DNA from: Shewanella schlegeliana
GTDB lineage: Bacteria > Pseudomonadota > Gammaproteobacteria > Enterobacterales > Shewanellaceae
DNA: 64,000 nt
Reading direction: 5' to 3'
NCBI RefSeq assembly: GCF_016765635.1
Contig: NZ_JAESVD010000016.1
Location: forward strand, 1-64,000
Shown piece after piece: positions 52,674 to 61,175 of this stretch. Within the stretch, counting starts at the first letter, position 1, and each line of letters opens with the position of its first letter. A program made the translations under genes and the position numbers. The notes beneath the pieces were generated by a model, which searched no databases, was not told the DNA's origin, and saw only the letters and a program-made list of their open reading frames with translations.

Positions 52674-53237
52674 TCATAATTTAGTTATAGCTCGTTGGGC
52701 GGCTGGCAGAAAGACTTCGCTTACGATCAACTGCTCGCTCTCATACTGGAAGTAGCGACGGCGTCCCCACAATTCTTGGCTTACATCTTGTTGCAGCGAC
52801 TCCGCGAGTTTAGCTATCTTGCTACAGGCTTCGAAATGAGCCACTTCGATTCGTCCAGGAATGAACTCATCTTGTGAGTAAAGCAATTCGCCTAAGGGTC
52901 TAACCCCTAAGCCTAAAAAGTCTTGTTGTTTCTTTTGTAATAGTCGCCCAGGAATTAGGGTTCTAGCGAAGATCCATGGAATGCCATCTAGGATGAGTAA
53001 CACCTCACGAACCCACATATTTTCATTGCCTAGAGCCTCCTCTTCCGGAGGAACTAAACTATCCTCACCGAGTACTCTAACCTCAAAATGGGTGCACTGC
53101 TTTTTGAGTTTTTTCGTTAAACTGCAGGTGCTTAGCAACCAGTCTTTAAAAGGTGCTGTAGGTAAGTTGGTGGTTTGTTCTGGTGAAAGCCATTGGATTG
53201 ATTCACCATAAGGGAAGCTTAACCTAGTCATAGTCAT
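52674..53237 (-). CDS. ubiC: Chorismate pyruvate-lyase
   Basis: Converts chorismate to 4-hydroxybenzoate and pyruvate, the first committed step of ubiquinone synthesis. The protein is 187 residues, the family length for this group. Family features are WLLSTCSLTKKLKKQC near the start, VREVLLILDGIPWIFARTLIP with the conserved Arg, and LGVRPLGELLYS with Gly-Leu. ubiA is not next to it here, unlike in E. coli. Translation starts at 53237 or at a Met two codons later. Confidence 0.9.
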   Translation of the reverse strand: MTMTRLSFPYGESIQWLSPEQTTNLPTAPFKDWLLSTCSLTKKLKKQCTHFEVRVLGEDSLVPPEEEALGNENMWVREVLLILDGIPWIFARTLIPGRLLQKKQQDFLGLGVRPLGELLYSQDEFIPGRIEVAHFEACSKIAKLAESLQQDVSQELWGRRRYFQYESEQLIVSEVFLPAAQRAITKL

Positions 53238-53390
53238 CTAATTCTCGGTACAATACAGCAAACCGAAGCAGTCTAGCACGCCAGTGTCGCCGCAGGTAGA
53301 GATTGTCTACTCTGAATCGTTAGCTTGGTGTGAGAATATAGGGAATGAGAGTGCATCTCATGGAATCTCGACTAGGGAGTAAGTTAAAAG

Positions 53391-53792
53391 ATGAATAAAC
53401 TAATAGCCGTACTGCTTATAACACTGTGCAGTAGTTTTAGTGCCTTTGCTGCCGATAGTAAGCCACTCGAAGAATACGCTTATTATGGCTTTGAACCTGA
53501 GATAGTCACCAATTACATCTCAAATAGAAAGAAACTTGGTTACGTTAGGCTCAGTGTCGAGTTGATGGTTAAAAAGCCGGAACAATTAGTTAGCCTCGAG
53601 AGGCACGATCCTTTACTTAGGGCGGCAATTGTCGAGATCTTAGGTAATCAGACTGAAGATAAGGTGAAATCTTTGACTGGCAAAGAGGAGATCCGTCGTC
53701 AGTGCTATGAAAAGGTTAATCAGCTTCTAGAGCAAGAGACGGGTAAGCCGCTAGTGGTGAATCTGCTTTTCACTAAATATTTATATGACTAA
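53391..53792 (+). CDS. FliL-like exported protein
   Basis: A 133-residue protein. The signal peptide MNKLIAVLLITLCSSFSAFA is followed by a FliL-like domain: YGFEPEIVTNY, RLSVELMVKKPEQLVSLERHDPLLRAAIVEILG and LLEQETGKPLVVNLLFTKYLYD, matching the C-terminal part of flagellar FliL. FliL itself is anchored by a membrane segment and assists the flagellar stator; this paralogue is exported and lies away from flagellar genes. Function is uncertain. Confidence 0.8.
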   Translation: MNKLIAVLLITLCSSFSAFAADSKPLEEYAYYGFEPEIVTNYISNRKKLGYVRLSVELMVKKPEQLVSLERHDPLLRAAIVEILGNQTEDKVKSLTGKEEIRRQCYEKVNQLLEQETGKPLVVNLLFTKYLYD

Positions 53793-53849
53793 TTGCAGGC
53801 CAAATACCGCTGGAGCTTGCACTTTCCTCAGCGACCAACGGTATGAAAA

Positions 53850-54977
53850 ATGACTAAAAGTTATAAGAGCAAAGCTTCAAACCTCCAAAAATCACAGCCT
53901 AGTAAGGCTAAGAGTGATAGTAAGCTTTCGATTGGTAGCAAGGCTAAGCCTCAACATTCTGTGACAGCTAAGTCTCAGCCTAGTAAGTCGTTGCACCCAC
54001 GTAATCTTCATAACTCTGGCTATGACTTTCCAGCCTTAGTGGCTGTATATCCTAGACTTAAGGCTTTTGTTAAGCCGAATCCCTATGGCAACTTATCGAT
54101 AGACTTTGCTGATCCACTCGCTGTAAAAATGCTGAATGCGGCGCTGCTTAAGCTTCACTATAGCGTTGATAGCTGGGATATCCCCGAGGGCTTTCTATGC
54201 CCGCCCATTCCGGGAAGAGCGGATTATATCCACTATGTCGCCGATCTACTCGCGGTTAAGAAAACCAGTAAGAAGCGGGTGCCGAAAGGCCCTCGGGTTC
54301 GAGTATTGGATATCGGTACCGGAGCGAATGTTATCTATCCGCTGCTAGGTATTCAGTCCTATGGTTGGGATTTTGTTGGTAGTGATGTCGACCCGCTCTC
54401 AATCGCCAATGCTCAGCAGGTATTTGCCAGTAATCCAGCGATCGCAGCGAGGTTCAATTCTCGACTACAAACTAACGCTAAACATGTATTCCATGGGGTG
54501 ATAGAGCCAAATGAACGCTTCGATCTAACCTTGTGCAACCCGCCATTTCACGCTTCATTAGCTGAAGCGAGCGAGGGCACTGCGCGTAAGCTTAAGAACC
54601 TTGCGGCAAATAGAGCTAAATCATCAAAGGCTAAGCCGTTAGCGAGTACAAAGCCTGTTGGGACTAAAACTGAAACGCCCCTTAACTTTGGCGGTCAGAA
54701 AGCCGAGTTATGGTGTGAGGGAGGCGAATTGCAGTTTTTGCAAACAATGATTAGTGAGAGTCATGACTTCGCCAGTCAGTGCTTATGGTTCACCACCCTA
54801 GTGTCTAAAAAGGAAAACCTTAAGCCTGCAAAAGCCTTGTTAGCTAAGCTAAAGGCGGAAGAGGTGAAAGAGATAGAGATGCACCAAGGCAATAAGATCA
54901 CCCGAGTGCTGGCCTGGACTTTCCTTAACCCAGAGCAAAGAGAGCTTTGGCAGCAATATAGAGACATGCAAAGTTAA
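53850..54977 (+). CDS. rlmF: 23S rRNA (adenine(1618)-N6)-methyltransferase
   Basis: Methylates A1618 of 23S rRNA with S-adenosylmethionine. The protein is 375 residues. A basic low-complexity N-terminus (about 1-48, rich in Lys and Ser) precedes the family domain: LHPRNLHNSGYDFPAL, RVLDIGTGANVIYPLLG (SAM motif I), GSDVDPLSIANA and the catalytic LCNPPFHAS (NPPF). A second Lys/Ala-rich insert lies near residues 250-280. The extended N-terminus is longer than in E. coli. It follows the FliL-like gene by 57 bp. Confidence 0.94.
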   Translation: MTKSYKSKASNLQKSQPSKAKSDSKLSIGSKAKPQHSVTAKSQPSKSLHPRNLHNSGYDFPALVAVYPRLKAFVKPNPYGNLSIDFADPLAVKMLNAALLKLHYSVDSWDIPEGFLCPPIPGRADYIHYVADLLAVKKTSKKRVPKGPRVRVLDIGTGANVIYPLLGIQSYGWDFVGSDVDPLSIANAQQVFASNPAIAARFNSRLQTNAKHVFHGVIEPNERFDLTLCNPPFHASLAEASEGTARKLKNLAANRAKSSKAKPLASTKPVGTKTETPLNFGGQKAELWCEGGELQFLQTMISESHDFASQCLWFTTLVSKKENLKPAKALLAKLKAEEVKEIEMHQGNKITRVLAWTFLNPEQRELWQQYRDMQS

Positions 54978-54978
54978 A

Positions 54979-55013
54979 AAAACCGATGACAATGTCATCG
55001 GCTTTCTATTTTT
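54979..55013. terminator. Rho-independent terminator after rlmF
   Basis: AACCGATGAC, loop AAT, GTCATCGG, then CTTTCTATTTTT. Confidence 0.8.
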
Positions 55014-55085
55014 AGTTCTATCTTGCTAAGACTCTGAGATAGATGCTAAATCAGTGTCAGCTATACTCGTTTATAGCTAATAGGG

Positions 55086-55991
55086 CTACTGACCGTTCCA
55101 GAGTAACTTTCCGCAATCTGTTAAATCGTAACCGCCTAGGGTTGCTGCAAGCTGCTGGGTTTGTGGCTCTGCAAGCAGATTAAACAATCTTTGTAGCTGA
55201 CGTCTAAAGTAGATCCCTTGCGGCATAACGAAGTCAAAGGACTCTGTTACCAACGGCACGAAACTTAAGCCACTCTCAAGTGCAACAGACTGACAGCCAA
55301 AGCCAATATCGGCATTGTTACGGGCAATATAACCTGCGAGTTCACGCTCGCTTTGGGCAACAATGCTCGAATTTAACTCTTCAAAAGCGGCGCCTTGTTT
55401 CATTAGCCACTGCTCTAGATGTTGCTGACTACCCGCTCCAGCTTGACGTGCTACCCAGCGCCAAGATTGTTGCGACACTTTGTCCAACTCCTGACAACGG
55501 TGATGCATCTCTGGGCGCATCATTAAGCCTTGCTTACGGGTGTAGCCGTGTACCATGACCCACTGCTGATGGTTGGCATAACCTTGTAGTAATGCGGGGT
55601 GGCGTACACTCCGCTCCTCTACGCTGCCCCAATGCAGAGTACATACATCGGCGTAGCCACGAGATAGTAGATCTAGACCCAATCGTGAGCCAGTCGAGCT
55701 ATAACTGATAAGCTCGCTTTTGCCCACCTGTGACATCATTCTTGCCACAAGCATAGATAATAACGGGTCGTCACTACCTGTGATATGCATTCGATCAGAG
55801 AGCATGCCGCTGTGACAGGAGTCCATTACCCACCTATCGATCAAGATCTTTGGGAACAGCCACTTGCCTGTGATTTTAGTCGCGGGAAGAATGCGATCAT
55901 TAGCCATTGAGTAGACTTTCTTCTCATTGAGATCTAGGTACTCAGATACCTGTTTGGCACTCATATAGATCAGTTCAGTCGGCTCAGTCAT
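55086..55991 (-). CDS. Helix-turn-helix regulator with periplasmic-binding-protein-like domain
   Basis: A 301-residue protein. The N-terminal excisionase/MerR-like helix-turn-helix (MSAKQVSEYLDLNEKKVYSMANDRILPATKITGKWLFPKILIDRW) is followed by a PBP-like domain (PF12727 type, about 85-290), with YSSTGSRLGLDLLSRGYADVCTLHW. This architecture is common in regulators near molybdoenzyme genes. It is probably a sensor of molybdate, tungstate or a related oxyanion that controls fdh. ATG 55991 has AAGGAT upstream; the frame is open 8 codons further. fdhD lies 44 bp upstream on the same strand, so the two are likely one unit. Confidence 0.82.
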   Translation of the reverse strand: MTEPTELIYMSAKQVSEYLDLNEKKVYSMANDRILPATKITGKWLFPKILIDRWVMDSCHSGMLSDRMHITGSDDPLLSMLVARMMSQVGKSELISYSSTGSRLGLDLLSRGYADVCTLHWGSVEERSVRHPALLQGYANHQQWVMVHGYTRKQGLMMRPEMHHRCQELDKVSQQSWRWVARQAGAGSQQHLEQWLMKQGAAFEELNSSIVAQSERELAGYIARNNADIGFGCQSVALESGLSFVPLVTESFDFVMPQGIYFRRQLQRLFNLLAEPQTQQLAATLGGYDLTDCGKLLWNGQ

Positions 55992-56035
55992 TATTAATCC
56001 TTGTGGAGCATGCAATACTTGTTATTAAGTGGTTT

Positions 56036-56881
56036 TTAGGTAAGTGCATCAAATTCAACGTTTTCTGCACCATTATAGATTAAGAAGTGACGGCCCTTTG
56101 CACGGGCGATCATGGTTATCCCGAGCTTTTGTGCAAGCTCAAGCCCCATCTGAGTCGCACCGCTGCGAGATAGTACGACAGGGATCCCCATCTTAGCGAC
56201 TTTAATTACCATCTCGGAGGTTAGGCGCCCTGTGGTGTAGAATAATTTGTTGTTGCCATTGTCTTGGTTGAGCCACATCTCACCGGCTAAGGTATCAACT
56301 GCGTTATGGCGGCCCACGTCTTCAACAAAGCCCACTATTTGATCGTCTTGGCACAGTCCGCAACCGTGAACCGCTCCGGCATTCTTGTAAGTTTCGTTAT
56401 AGGCACTGATGTTCTTTAGCAAGCTGTAGATCATGCTCTGCTTTAATTGCGGCGTCGGTAGAGCAATATCATCTAATCCGGTCATAAAGTCGCCATAAAC
56501 CGTGCCTTGACCACAGCCAGTGGTGACCGTTTTCTCAGACAGTTTCTTTTCTAAGTTTTCAACTTTTTCGCTGGTGAGAATGGCGGCTGAATTCACATCC
56601 CAGTCGACGATAACGGACTCTAGCTTGTTGATATCAGATATAAATCCTTGGTTCTTAAGGTATCCCAATGATAATGCTTCAGCACGTGCACCTAGTGTCA
56701 TTAAGGTCACGATAGGCTGCCAGTTTAGATAGACAGTGAGGGGGCGCTCGCAAGCAATAAACTTATCCACTTTCTCGCCATTCTCATTTACTGCGGTAAC
56801 AGCAATCGTAAGAGGGACGTCGGTGTTGGTTTTGATTAACGTTGGATTGCTTTTGTATGCAGTCATATGGCTCATCATCAA
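56036..56881 (-). CDS. fdhD: Formate dehydrogenase accessory sulfurtransferase
   Basis: Passes sulfur from IscS to the molybdenum cofactor for insertion into formate dehydrogenase. The protein is up to 281 residues. Signatures are TVTTGCGQG (Cys123 as the likely sulfur carrier; no second Cys of a CxxC pair is seen), AVHGCGLC, FVEDVGRHNAVDTLAGE and TGRLTSEMVIKVAKMGIPVVLSRSGAT. The start is uncertain among ATG codons at positions 1-6; the sixth (56866) has GATGAG upstream at good spacing. It is divergent from the fdh operon across a gap with an FNR-like site. Confidence 0.93.
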   Translation of the reverse strand: MMMSHMTAYKSNPTLIKTNTDVPLTIAVTAVNENGEKVDKFIACERPLTVYLNWQPIVTLMTLGARAEALSLGYLKNQGFISDINKLESVIVDWDVNSAAILTSEKVENLEKKLSEKTVTTGCGQGTVYGDFMTGLDDIALPTPQLKQSMIYSLLKNISAYNETYKNAGAVHGCGLCQDDQIVGFVEDVGRHNAVDTLAGEMWLNQDNGNNKLFYTTGRLTSEMVIKVAKMGIPVVLSRSGATQMGLELAQKLGITMIARAKGRHFLIYNGAENVEFDALT

Positions 56882-57042
56882 TTAAAGGGGAGTAAATGCG
56901 TTTACTATTAAGCAATATCCGTACCTAATTTTAGGTGGGATAAAATTAGTGGTAGATCACATTTATTGTGGGTGAGTCGCCCTTTTATGTCCTATTGATA
57001 ATTGCTATTTGGACAAAATGTCCTAGTCTTTGCGAGGAATAG

Positions 57043-57056
57043 TTGATCTAGTTCAA
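57043..57056 (+). promoter_or_regulatory. FNR/EtrA-like operator before the fdh accessory operon
   Basis: TTGATCTAGTTCAA matches the FNR consensus TTGAT-N4-ATCAA at 9 of 10 positions. A TATAAA at 57082-57087 could be the -10 box, which would put the site near -44, close to the position of a class II activator site. Anaerobic induction of the genes from 57162 onward is inferred. Confidence 0.65.
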
Positions 57057-57161
57057 ACTATTTTATTAATACTGTATGGCATATAAATTGCTTTGTTCAA
57101 GGGAGTATTTATTTCGTGGGCTTGCCATATTGGCAGCCACCTCAGGCAAGACGGAGACTGA

Positions 57162-57629
57162 ATGCAACATACCGAAAGCCAATGGCCAATGTACGTTTCC
57201 CTTAAGAAGATAGAGAAACAAGTCGGAAGATGGACCTCAGTACAGTGGGAAGTCGACCAGATGCTTCCTGCCACGCACGCCGCACCTGAGGGTGCCTACT
57301 TAATCCTGTTAGAACTTCATAAAGATGAACGCGGCAGCTACCGTATCAATATCGATATGGATAATGCCATGCTTTATATCGTCTGTGACGAAACGGAAGA
57401 GGGGGAGTGGAAACCGGTAGCGATTTCTGCTGATCAGAATGTCGCAGCAGGTTGTCTAGAAGCCGACACTCCGGTGCTAAATATTCCAATGCCTAAGGCG
57501 ATCGCTTGTTGGATTGAAGCCTTTATCACCCGCCATGGTGAAGTTGAGATTTGTGCCCACCGCCGTAAGCACGTTAATCGCCGTAAGAATGAAGGTCCTA
57601 GTACCGATCATGTGGCAGATAGATTATGA
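57162..57629 (+). CDS. DUF3305-family protein of the formate dehydrogenase cluster
   Basis: A 155-residue soluble protein. WPMYVSLKKIEKQVGRWTSVQWEVDQMLP and LLELHKDERGSYRINIDMDNAMLYIVCD are typical of DUF3305, found almost only beside formate dehydrogenase genes. Its role is unknown; maturation or regulation is likely. The ATG follows GACGGAGACTGA. The next gene starts inside its stop (ATGA overlap). Confidence 0.85.
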   Translation: MQHTESQWPMYVSLKKIEKQVGRWTSVQWEVDQMLPATHAAPEGAYLILLELHKDERGSYRINIDMDNAMLYIVCDETEEGEWKPVAISADQNVAAGCLEADTPVLNIPMPKAIACWIEAFITRHGEVEICAHRRKHVNRRKNEGPSTDHVADRL

Positions 57630-58273
57630 GTGGTTTCTTATCCCGCTGGAATTTGCGAAAGCAACAAGTAGAAGCTGAAGGCGAAGCAGAAGTCGCCGCG
57701 GCCGAAGCTGCACAGAAACAAGCCGAAGAACAGGCGCTTGCTGCGCAGCAGCAAGCAGAAGCTGAGCTAGCATCTCAGGCAGAATCAACATCAGTTGCTG
57801 ATGAAACTGAAGTGAAAGAATCGGCTGATAAGATTTTAACCGCCGAGGATCTTCCTGACCCAGAAAAGATTGAAGTCGGTGGTAGTTTTGCTAGCTTTAT
57901 GGGGGCTAACGTTGATCCCGCTGCTAAGTCTGCCGCGTTAAAAGCGCTCTGGAAACAGCCTCACTATAGTGAGATAGACGGTTTGCTTGAATACGCGCTT
58001 GATTATAGTAATCAACCTAAGCTGGCTCCAGATGTATCGGCTGAGCTAGCTAAAAAAGTCTTCCGTCACATAGTGAAAGATGAAGACGAAGAACAGGGCG
58101 ATAAAGAGGAGATTGAAGCGGCATCAGATGAGATGATTGCTGCTGAAAATTCCGGTCAAAATGAACGCCTTAATGATGCAGATTCTGTATCGGACATTTT
58201 GGACGCTCATCAAGATGAGCTGCCCCAAAATGAACCAGAAAGCAGCGACGTTTCCAATGGCAAAGTTGTTTAA
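57626..58273 (+). CDS. DUF3306-family protein of the formate dehydrogenase cluster
   Basis: A 215-residue protein. The N-terminus FLSRWNLRKQQVEAEGEAE is the DUF3306 signature, followed by a long Ala/Glu/Gln coiled coil (about 12-70) and the second signature LPDPEKIEVGGSFASFMGANVDPAAKSAALKALWKQPHYSEIDGLLEYALDY. The C-terminus (about 155-215) is acidic and disordered. Function unknown. It is translationally coupled to DUF3305; a 149-bp gap separates it from the polyferredoxin gene. Confidence 0.85.
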   Translation: MSGFLSRWNLRKQQVEAEGEAEVAAAEAAQKQAEEQALAAQQQAEAELASQAESTSVADETEVKESADKILTAEDLPDPEKIEVGGSFASFMGANVDPAAKSAALKALWKQPHYSEIDGLLEYALDYSNQPKLAPDVSAELAKKVFRHIVKDEDEEQGDKEEIEAASDEMIAAENSGQNERLNDADSVSDILDAHQDELPQNEPESSDVSNGKVV

Positions 58274-58422
58274 CGTCACTATAGAGTGTTTTTAATTCCA
58301 CAAATTTGGTATGTGAATTGCTGTATTAGATAGTAATAAAAAGCTGACGCTAATAAAAAGAGCGATAAAAAACAGCGACACTAATATACAGAAGCAGCCA
58401 AAGAACTGTTCAGGAACGCAAT

Positions 58423-60102
58423 GTGAGCAATAGTGAAACACAAGTTGGACTCAAAGAGGTTCGACAGAAGGTCCTTGCTGGGACTCAGGTGATTCAAAAC
58501 CTGATCCCGCCGACCGTTAGCTACACCACCGAGGGTAATGTTCTCGTTATCGGGCCAGAAGATTTGGCACGCTTAGCTGCAGATAAGTTATCTAGTATGG
58601 GACAGTGTGCCATTTTGGCCAATGAGCCTATCACTAGCCAAGATGAGGCCCACTTGGAAAAAGTAATGACAGCCGCAGAAAATGTGGAAAGTTATTACAA
58701 CAAGCTTATTGAAATCAAAGGTTTCTTAGGCCAGTTCCAAGTTAAGGTTGAGCATGATAATGGCAGTGCCGAATTAAGTACTGTTGCGATTCGTAAAGCC
58801 CACTTCGACCTTATTCTTGACCTTAGTATGAGCCCTTGTATCAACCTTGAAATGTTGCCTCCAGGCTATTTCTACGTGGGTCAAGATCAAGCTAAGTTGG
58901 ATGAGGCGCTTGAGCAGCTTCCAAGTCTCGTTGGTCAGTTCGATAAGCCGCGCTATGTAAAAGTAAACAGCGAGCTGTGTGCTCATTACCGTAATGGTAA
59001 TGAGGGCTGTAACCGCTGTTTGAACTTCTGTCCTGCCGATGCAATCGCTAGCGTAGACAAGATGATCGAAATAGACCCTTATCTATGTCATGGTGCGGGT
59101 AGCTGTACTAATGCGTGTCCAACAGGCGCGATTAGCTATGATCTGCCGACGCCATTGGCGATGCATACTTATCTACAAAAGCTAGTGACCAGCTTCCGCT
59201 CTCAGGCGCAAACTGCACCAGTGATCCTTTTCCATGATATGGGTAAAGGTGCGGAGCTGATAACTAACGCGTTAGCCGGTGAGATCATTCCGATTGGGAT
59301 GGAAGAGATCACTGTAGCGAGCATGGACCACTGGATGTCGGCATTAGCATGGGGCGCTCGTCAGGTGTTGATCCTGCAAACCGATGCCACCGCGCCAACA
59401 TTAACTCAGATGCTACATGGTGAGCTTGCGTTAGCGAACGATATTCTCGATGAGATGGGTCAGCCGCAGCGTATTAGTCTTATCAACGAAGCACACCTAA
59501 CGGAAACGGGTGCAAAAGAACTATCTGAGCTGCTTATGACTAGCGCGAGTTGGCCAGTCATTGTTCCTGCTGAGTTTGCTGCAACGACTAAGCGTGAAAC
59601 GATTTACAACGCGATCGATCATCTAAATGAGCAGGCAGCATCAGTCGATACTTGCCTTTCCCAAAGCAATATTCCATATGGCCAAGTTAGCGTTAACACT
59701 GAGAACTGCACCCTGTGTATGTCTTGTGTGGCAACTTGTCCTACGATGGCATTGACCGATGGCGGCGATCTACCAGCACTGCATTTTGTTGAACAAGACT
59801 GTGTGCAGTGTGGCCTATGTGAGACTGCTTGCCCTGAGAAGGTCATCAGCTTAACGCCTCAGGTCAACCTTGATAAAGCTGCGCGTCAAGCACGTCAAAC
59901 TTTGCATGAAGAAGCCCCGTTTGAATGTATTACTTGCGGCACGCCGTTCGCAACGCAATCCATGGTTAAACGGATGTTAGATGTGGTGGGAACCCACAGT
60001 GCCTTCAGTGCTAACACAGACCGCTTAAAAATGTGTAGTGACTGTCGAGTAAAAGACATGTTTGAAGACATTCTTCAAGATCCTGAAAAGCAACTGCGAT
60101 AA
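58423..60102 (+). CDS. Polyferredoxin (multi-4Fe-4S protein) of the formate dehydrogenase cluster
   Basis: A 559-residue iron-sulfur protein. Four ferredoxin motifs are visible: CNRCLNFCPADAI with an upstream Cys, CHGAGSCTNACPTGAI, CTLCMSCVATCPTMAL and CVQCGLCETACPEKVI. Two more pairs, CITCG and CSDCR near the C-terminus, suggest a zinc or fifth cluster site. A region with little Cys (about 255-420) lies between the halves. GTG 58423 with AGGA upstream is the start. It is a probable electron carrier or assembly factor for formate dehydrogenase. The TorD-like gene follows after 10 bp. Confidence 0.88.
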   Translation: MSNSETQVGLKEVRQKVLAGTQVIQNLIPPTVSYTTEGNVLVIGPEDLARLAADKLSSMGQCAILANEPITSQDEAHLEKVMTAAENVESYYNKLIEIKGFLGQFQVKVEHDNGSAELSTVAIRKAHFDLILDLSMSPCINLEMLPPGYFYVGQDQAKLDEALEQLPSLVGQFDKPRYVKVNSELCAHYRNGNEGCNRCLNFCPADAIASVDKMIEIDPYLCHGAGSCTNACPTGAISYDLPTPLAMHTYLQKLVTSFRSQAQTAPVILFHDMGKGAELITNALAGEIIPIGMEEITVASMDHWMSALAWGARQVLILQTDATAPTLTQMLHGELALANDILDEMGQPQRISLINEAHLTETGAKELSELLMTSASWPVIVPAEFAATTKRETIYNAIDHLNEQAASVDTCLSQSNIPYGQVSVNTENCTLCMSCVATCPTMALTDGGDLPALHFVEQDCVQCGLCETACPEKVISLTPQVNLDKAARQARQTLHEEAPFECITCGTPFATQSMVKRMLDVVGTHSAFSANTDRLKMCSDCRVKDMFEDILQDPEKQLR

Positions 60103-60112
60103 GAGTTTAACC

Positions 60113-60787
60113 ATGACCGAATTTGTAAGAGAAGTTTCAGAAAACGATCAGTTAAGAGCCGATATTTATCAGTTGCTAGCTGCATTATTGCGTCGTCAGC
60201 CAAGCCATGAATTGCTTGAGTTCTTGTCAGGCTTAGAGATTGATGCAGATGATGACAGCGACATGACTAAAGCATGGGTAGGCCTAAAATTGGCTGCTCA
60301 GCAGTTTAGTGATGAACAGCTTGAAGATGAATATTTCAACGTATTCTTGGGTGTGGGCTGTGGTGAAATTCTGCCATACGGCAGTTGGTTTATGACAGGT
60401 TCATTGATGGACAAGCCATTAGCCTTACTACGTAACGACCTTATGCAGCTTGGTTTTGAGCGTGAAGAAGACGTTAAAGAACCAGAAGATCACGTGGCAG
60501 CGCTTTGTGAAGTGATGGGCACCTTGATCTTAGAAGCTCCTGGCTATCGTCAGCTTGCTTTCTACCAGCGCCACATGGGCAGTTGGATTGAGCGTTTCTG
60601 CGATAACTTAGCCAAGGCGCCGAGTGCAGCATTTTATGCAACGGTAGCACAGTTGGCTAAGGCATTTTTCGTTATCGAAGCCAAAGAGTTTGAACAGTTG
60701 AGCTTAAACATTCCTGTTAACTGTCCTGGCAGTGAAGCAGAAAAGCCGGAAAAGATTGAACCTTCTACCAATGAGTTAGCGTCTTAA
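60113..60787 (+). CDS. TorD/DmsD-family molybdoenzyme chaperone
   Basis: A 224-residue cytosolic helical protein. NDQLRADIYQLLAALLRRQPS and GCGEILPYGSWFMTGSLMDKPLALLRNDLMQLGFE (with the E-x-x-P-Y-x-S-W core), then EDHVAALCEVM, are the TorD/DmsD pattern. It binds the Tat leader of the molybdoenzyme and holds it for cofactor loading. The likely client is the formate dehydrogenase encoded at 61176, and perhaps the Tat-leader protein at 60960. The frame is open 17 codons upstream, but ATG 60113 is family-like. Confidence 0.88.
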   Translation: MTEFVREVSENDQLRADIYQLLAALLRRQPSHELLEFLSGLEIDADDDSDMTKAWVGLKLAAQQFSDEQLEDEYFNVFLGVGCGEILPYGSWFMTGSLMDKPLALLRNDLMQLGFEREEDVKEPEDHVAALCEVMGTLILEAPGYRQLAFYQRHMGSWIERFCDNLAKAPSAAFYATVAQLAKAFFVIEAKEFEQLSLNIPVNCPGSEAEKPEKIEPSTNELAS

Positions 60788-60811
60788 GCGCTATCGGTAG
60801 AAGTTTGAATT

Positions 60812-60858
60812 TATGTCAGTTCAGCGCTTGCTGTTAATCGATTGGCTGAGCTGACATA
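60812..60858 (+). promoter_or_regulatory. Long hairpin between the chaperone gene and the Tat-leader gene
   Basis: TATGTCAGTTCAGC and GCTGAGCTGACATA pair over 14 positions with one mismatch around a 19-base loop. No T run follows, so it may be an mRNA stabiliser, attenuator or weak terminator. Confidence 0.45.
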
Positions 60859-60959
60859 GACAAAAAATGGGATTCTTCTGAATAAGAACCCAACAAGAAC
60901 TGGATAGAGAATTTAACAGTAACTTCCTATCTTAATTTTAGTAAATCTAAGGAGACACT

Positions 60960-61157
60960 ATGAAGAAGCAAGCTTCCGACATGAGCCGTCGTCAACTGCT
61001 TAAGGCATTGGCTATCGGTGGTGCGGCTGGCGCAGTTGCAACTGCAAGTGGACAAGCTCTTGCCGCACAACCTGACGCCGCACCTATCGCGAAAAAAGGT
61101 AGCGGTTATCAAGAGTCTGACCATGTTCGTAGTTACTACGACACATTGCGCAGTTAA
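60960..61157 (+). CDS. Short Tat-leader protein of the formate dehydrogenase operon
   Basis: A 65-residue protein. MSRRQLLKALAIGGAAGAVATA is a twin-arginine signal, followed by about 30 residues ending ESDHVRSYYDTLRS. Such short Tat proteins precede the formate dehydrogenase alpha gene in Shewanella-type clusters (sometimes called FdhX) and may be a non-catalytic subunit or guide. A strong AAGGAG precedes the ATG. fdhA follows after 18 bp. Confidence 0.85.
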   Translation: MKKQASDMSRRQLLKALAIGGAAGAVATASGQALAAQPDAAPIAKKGSGYQESDHVRSYYDTLRS

Positions 61158-61175
61158 TAATTAAAGGAGAGTGTG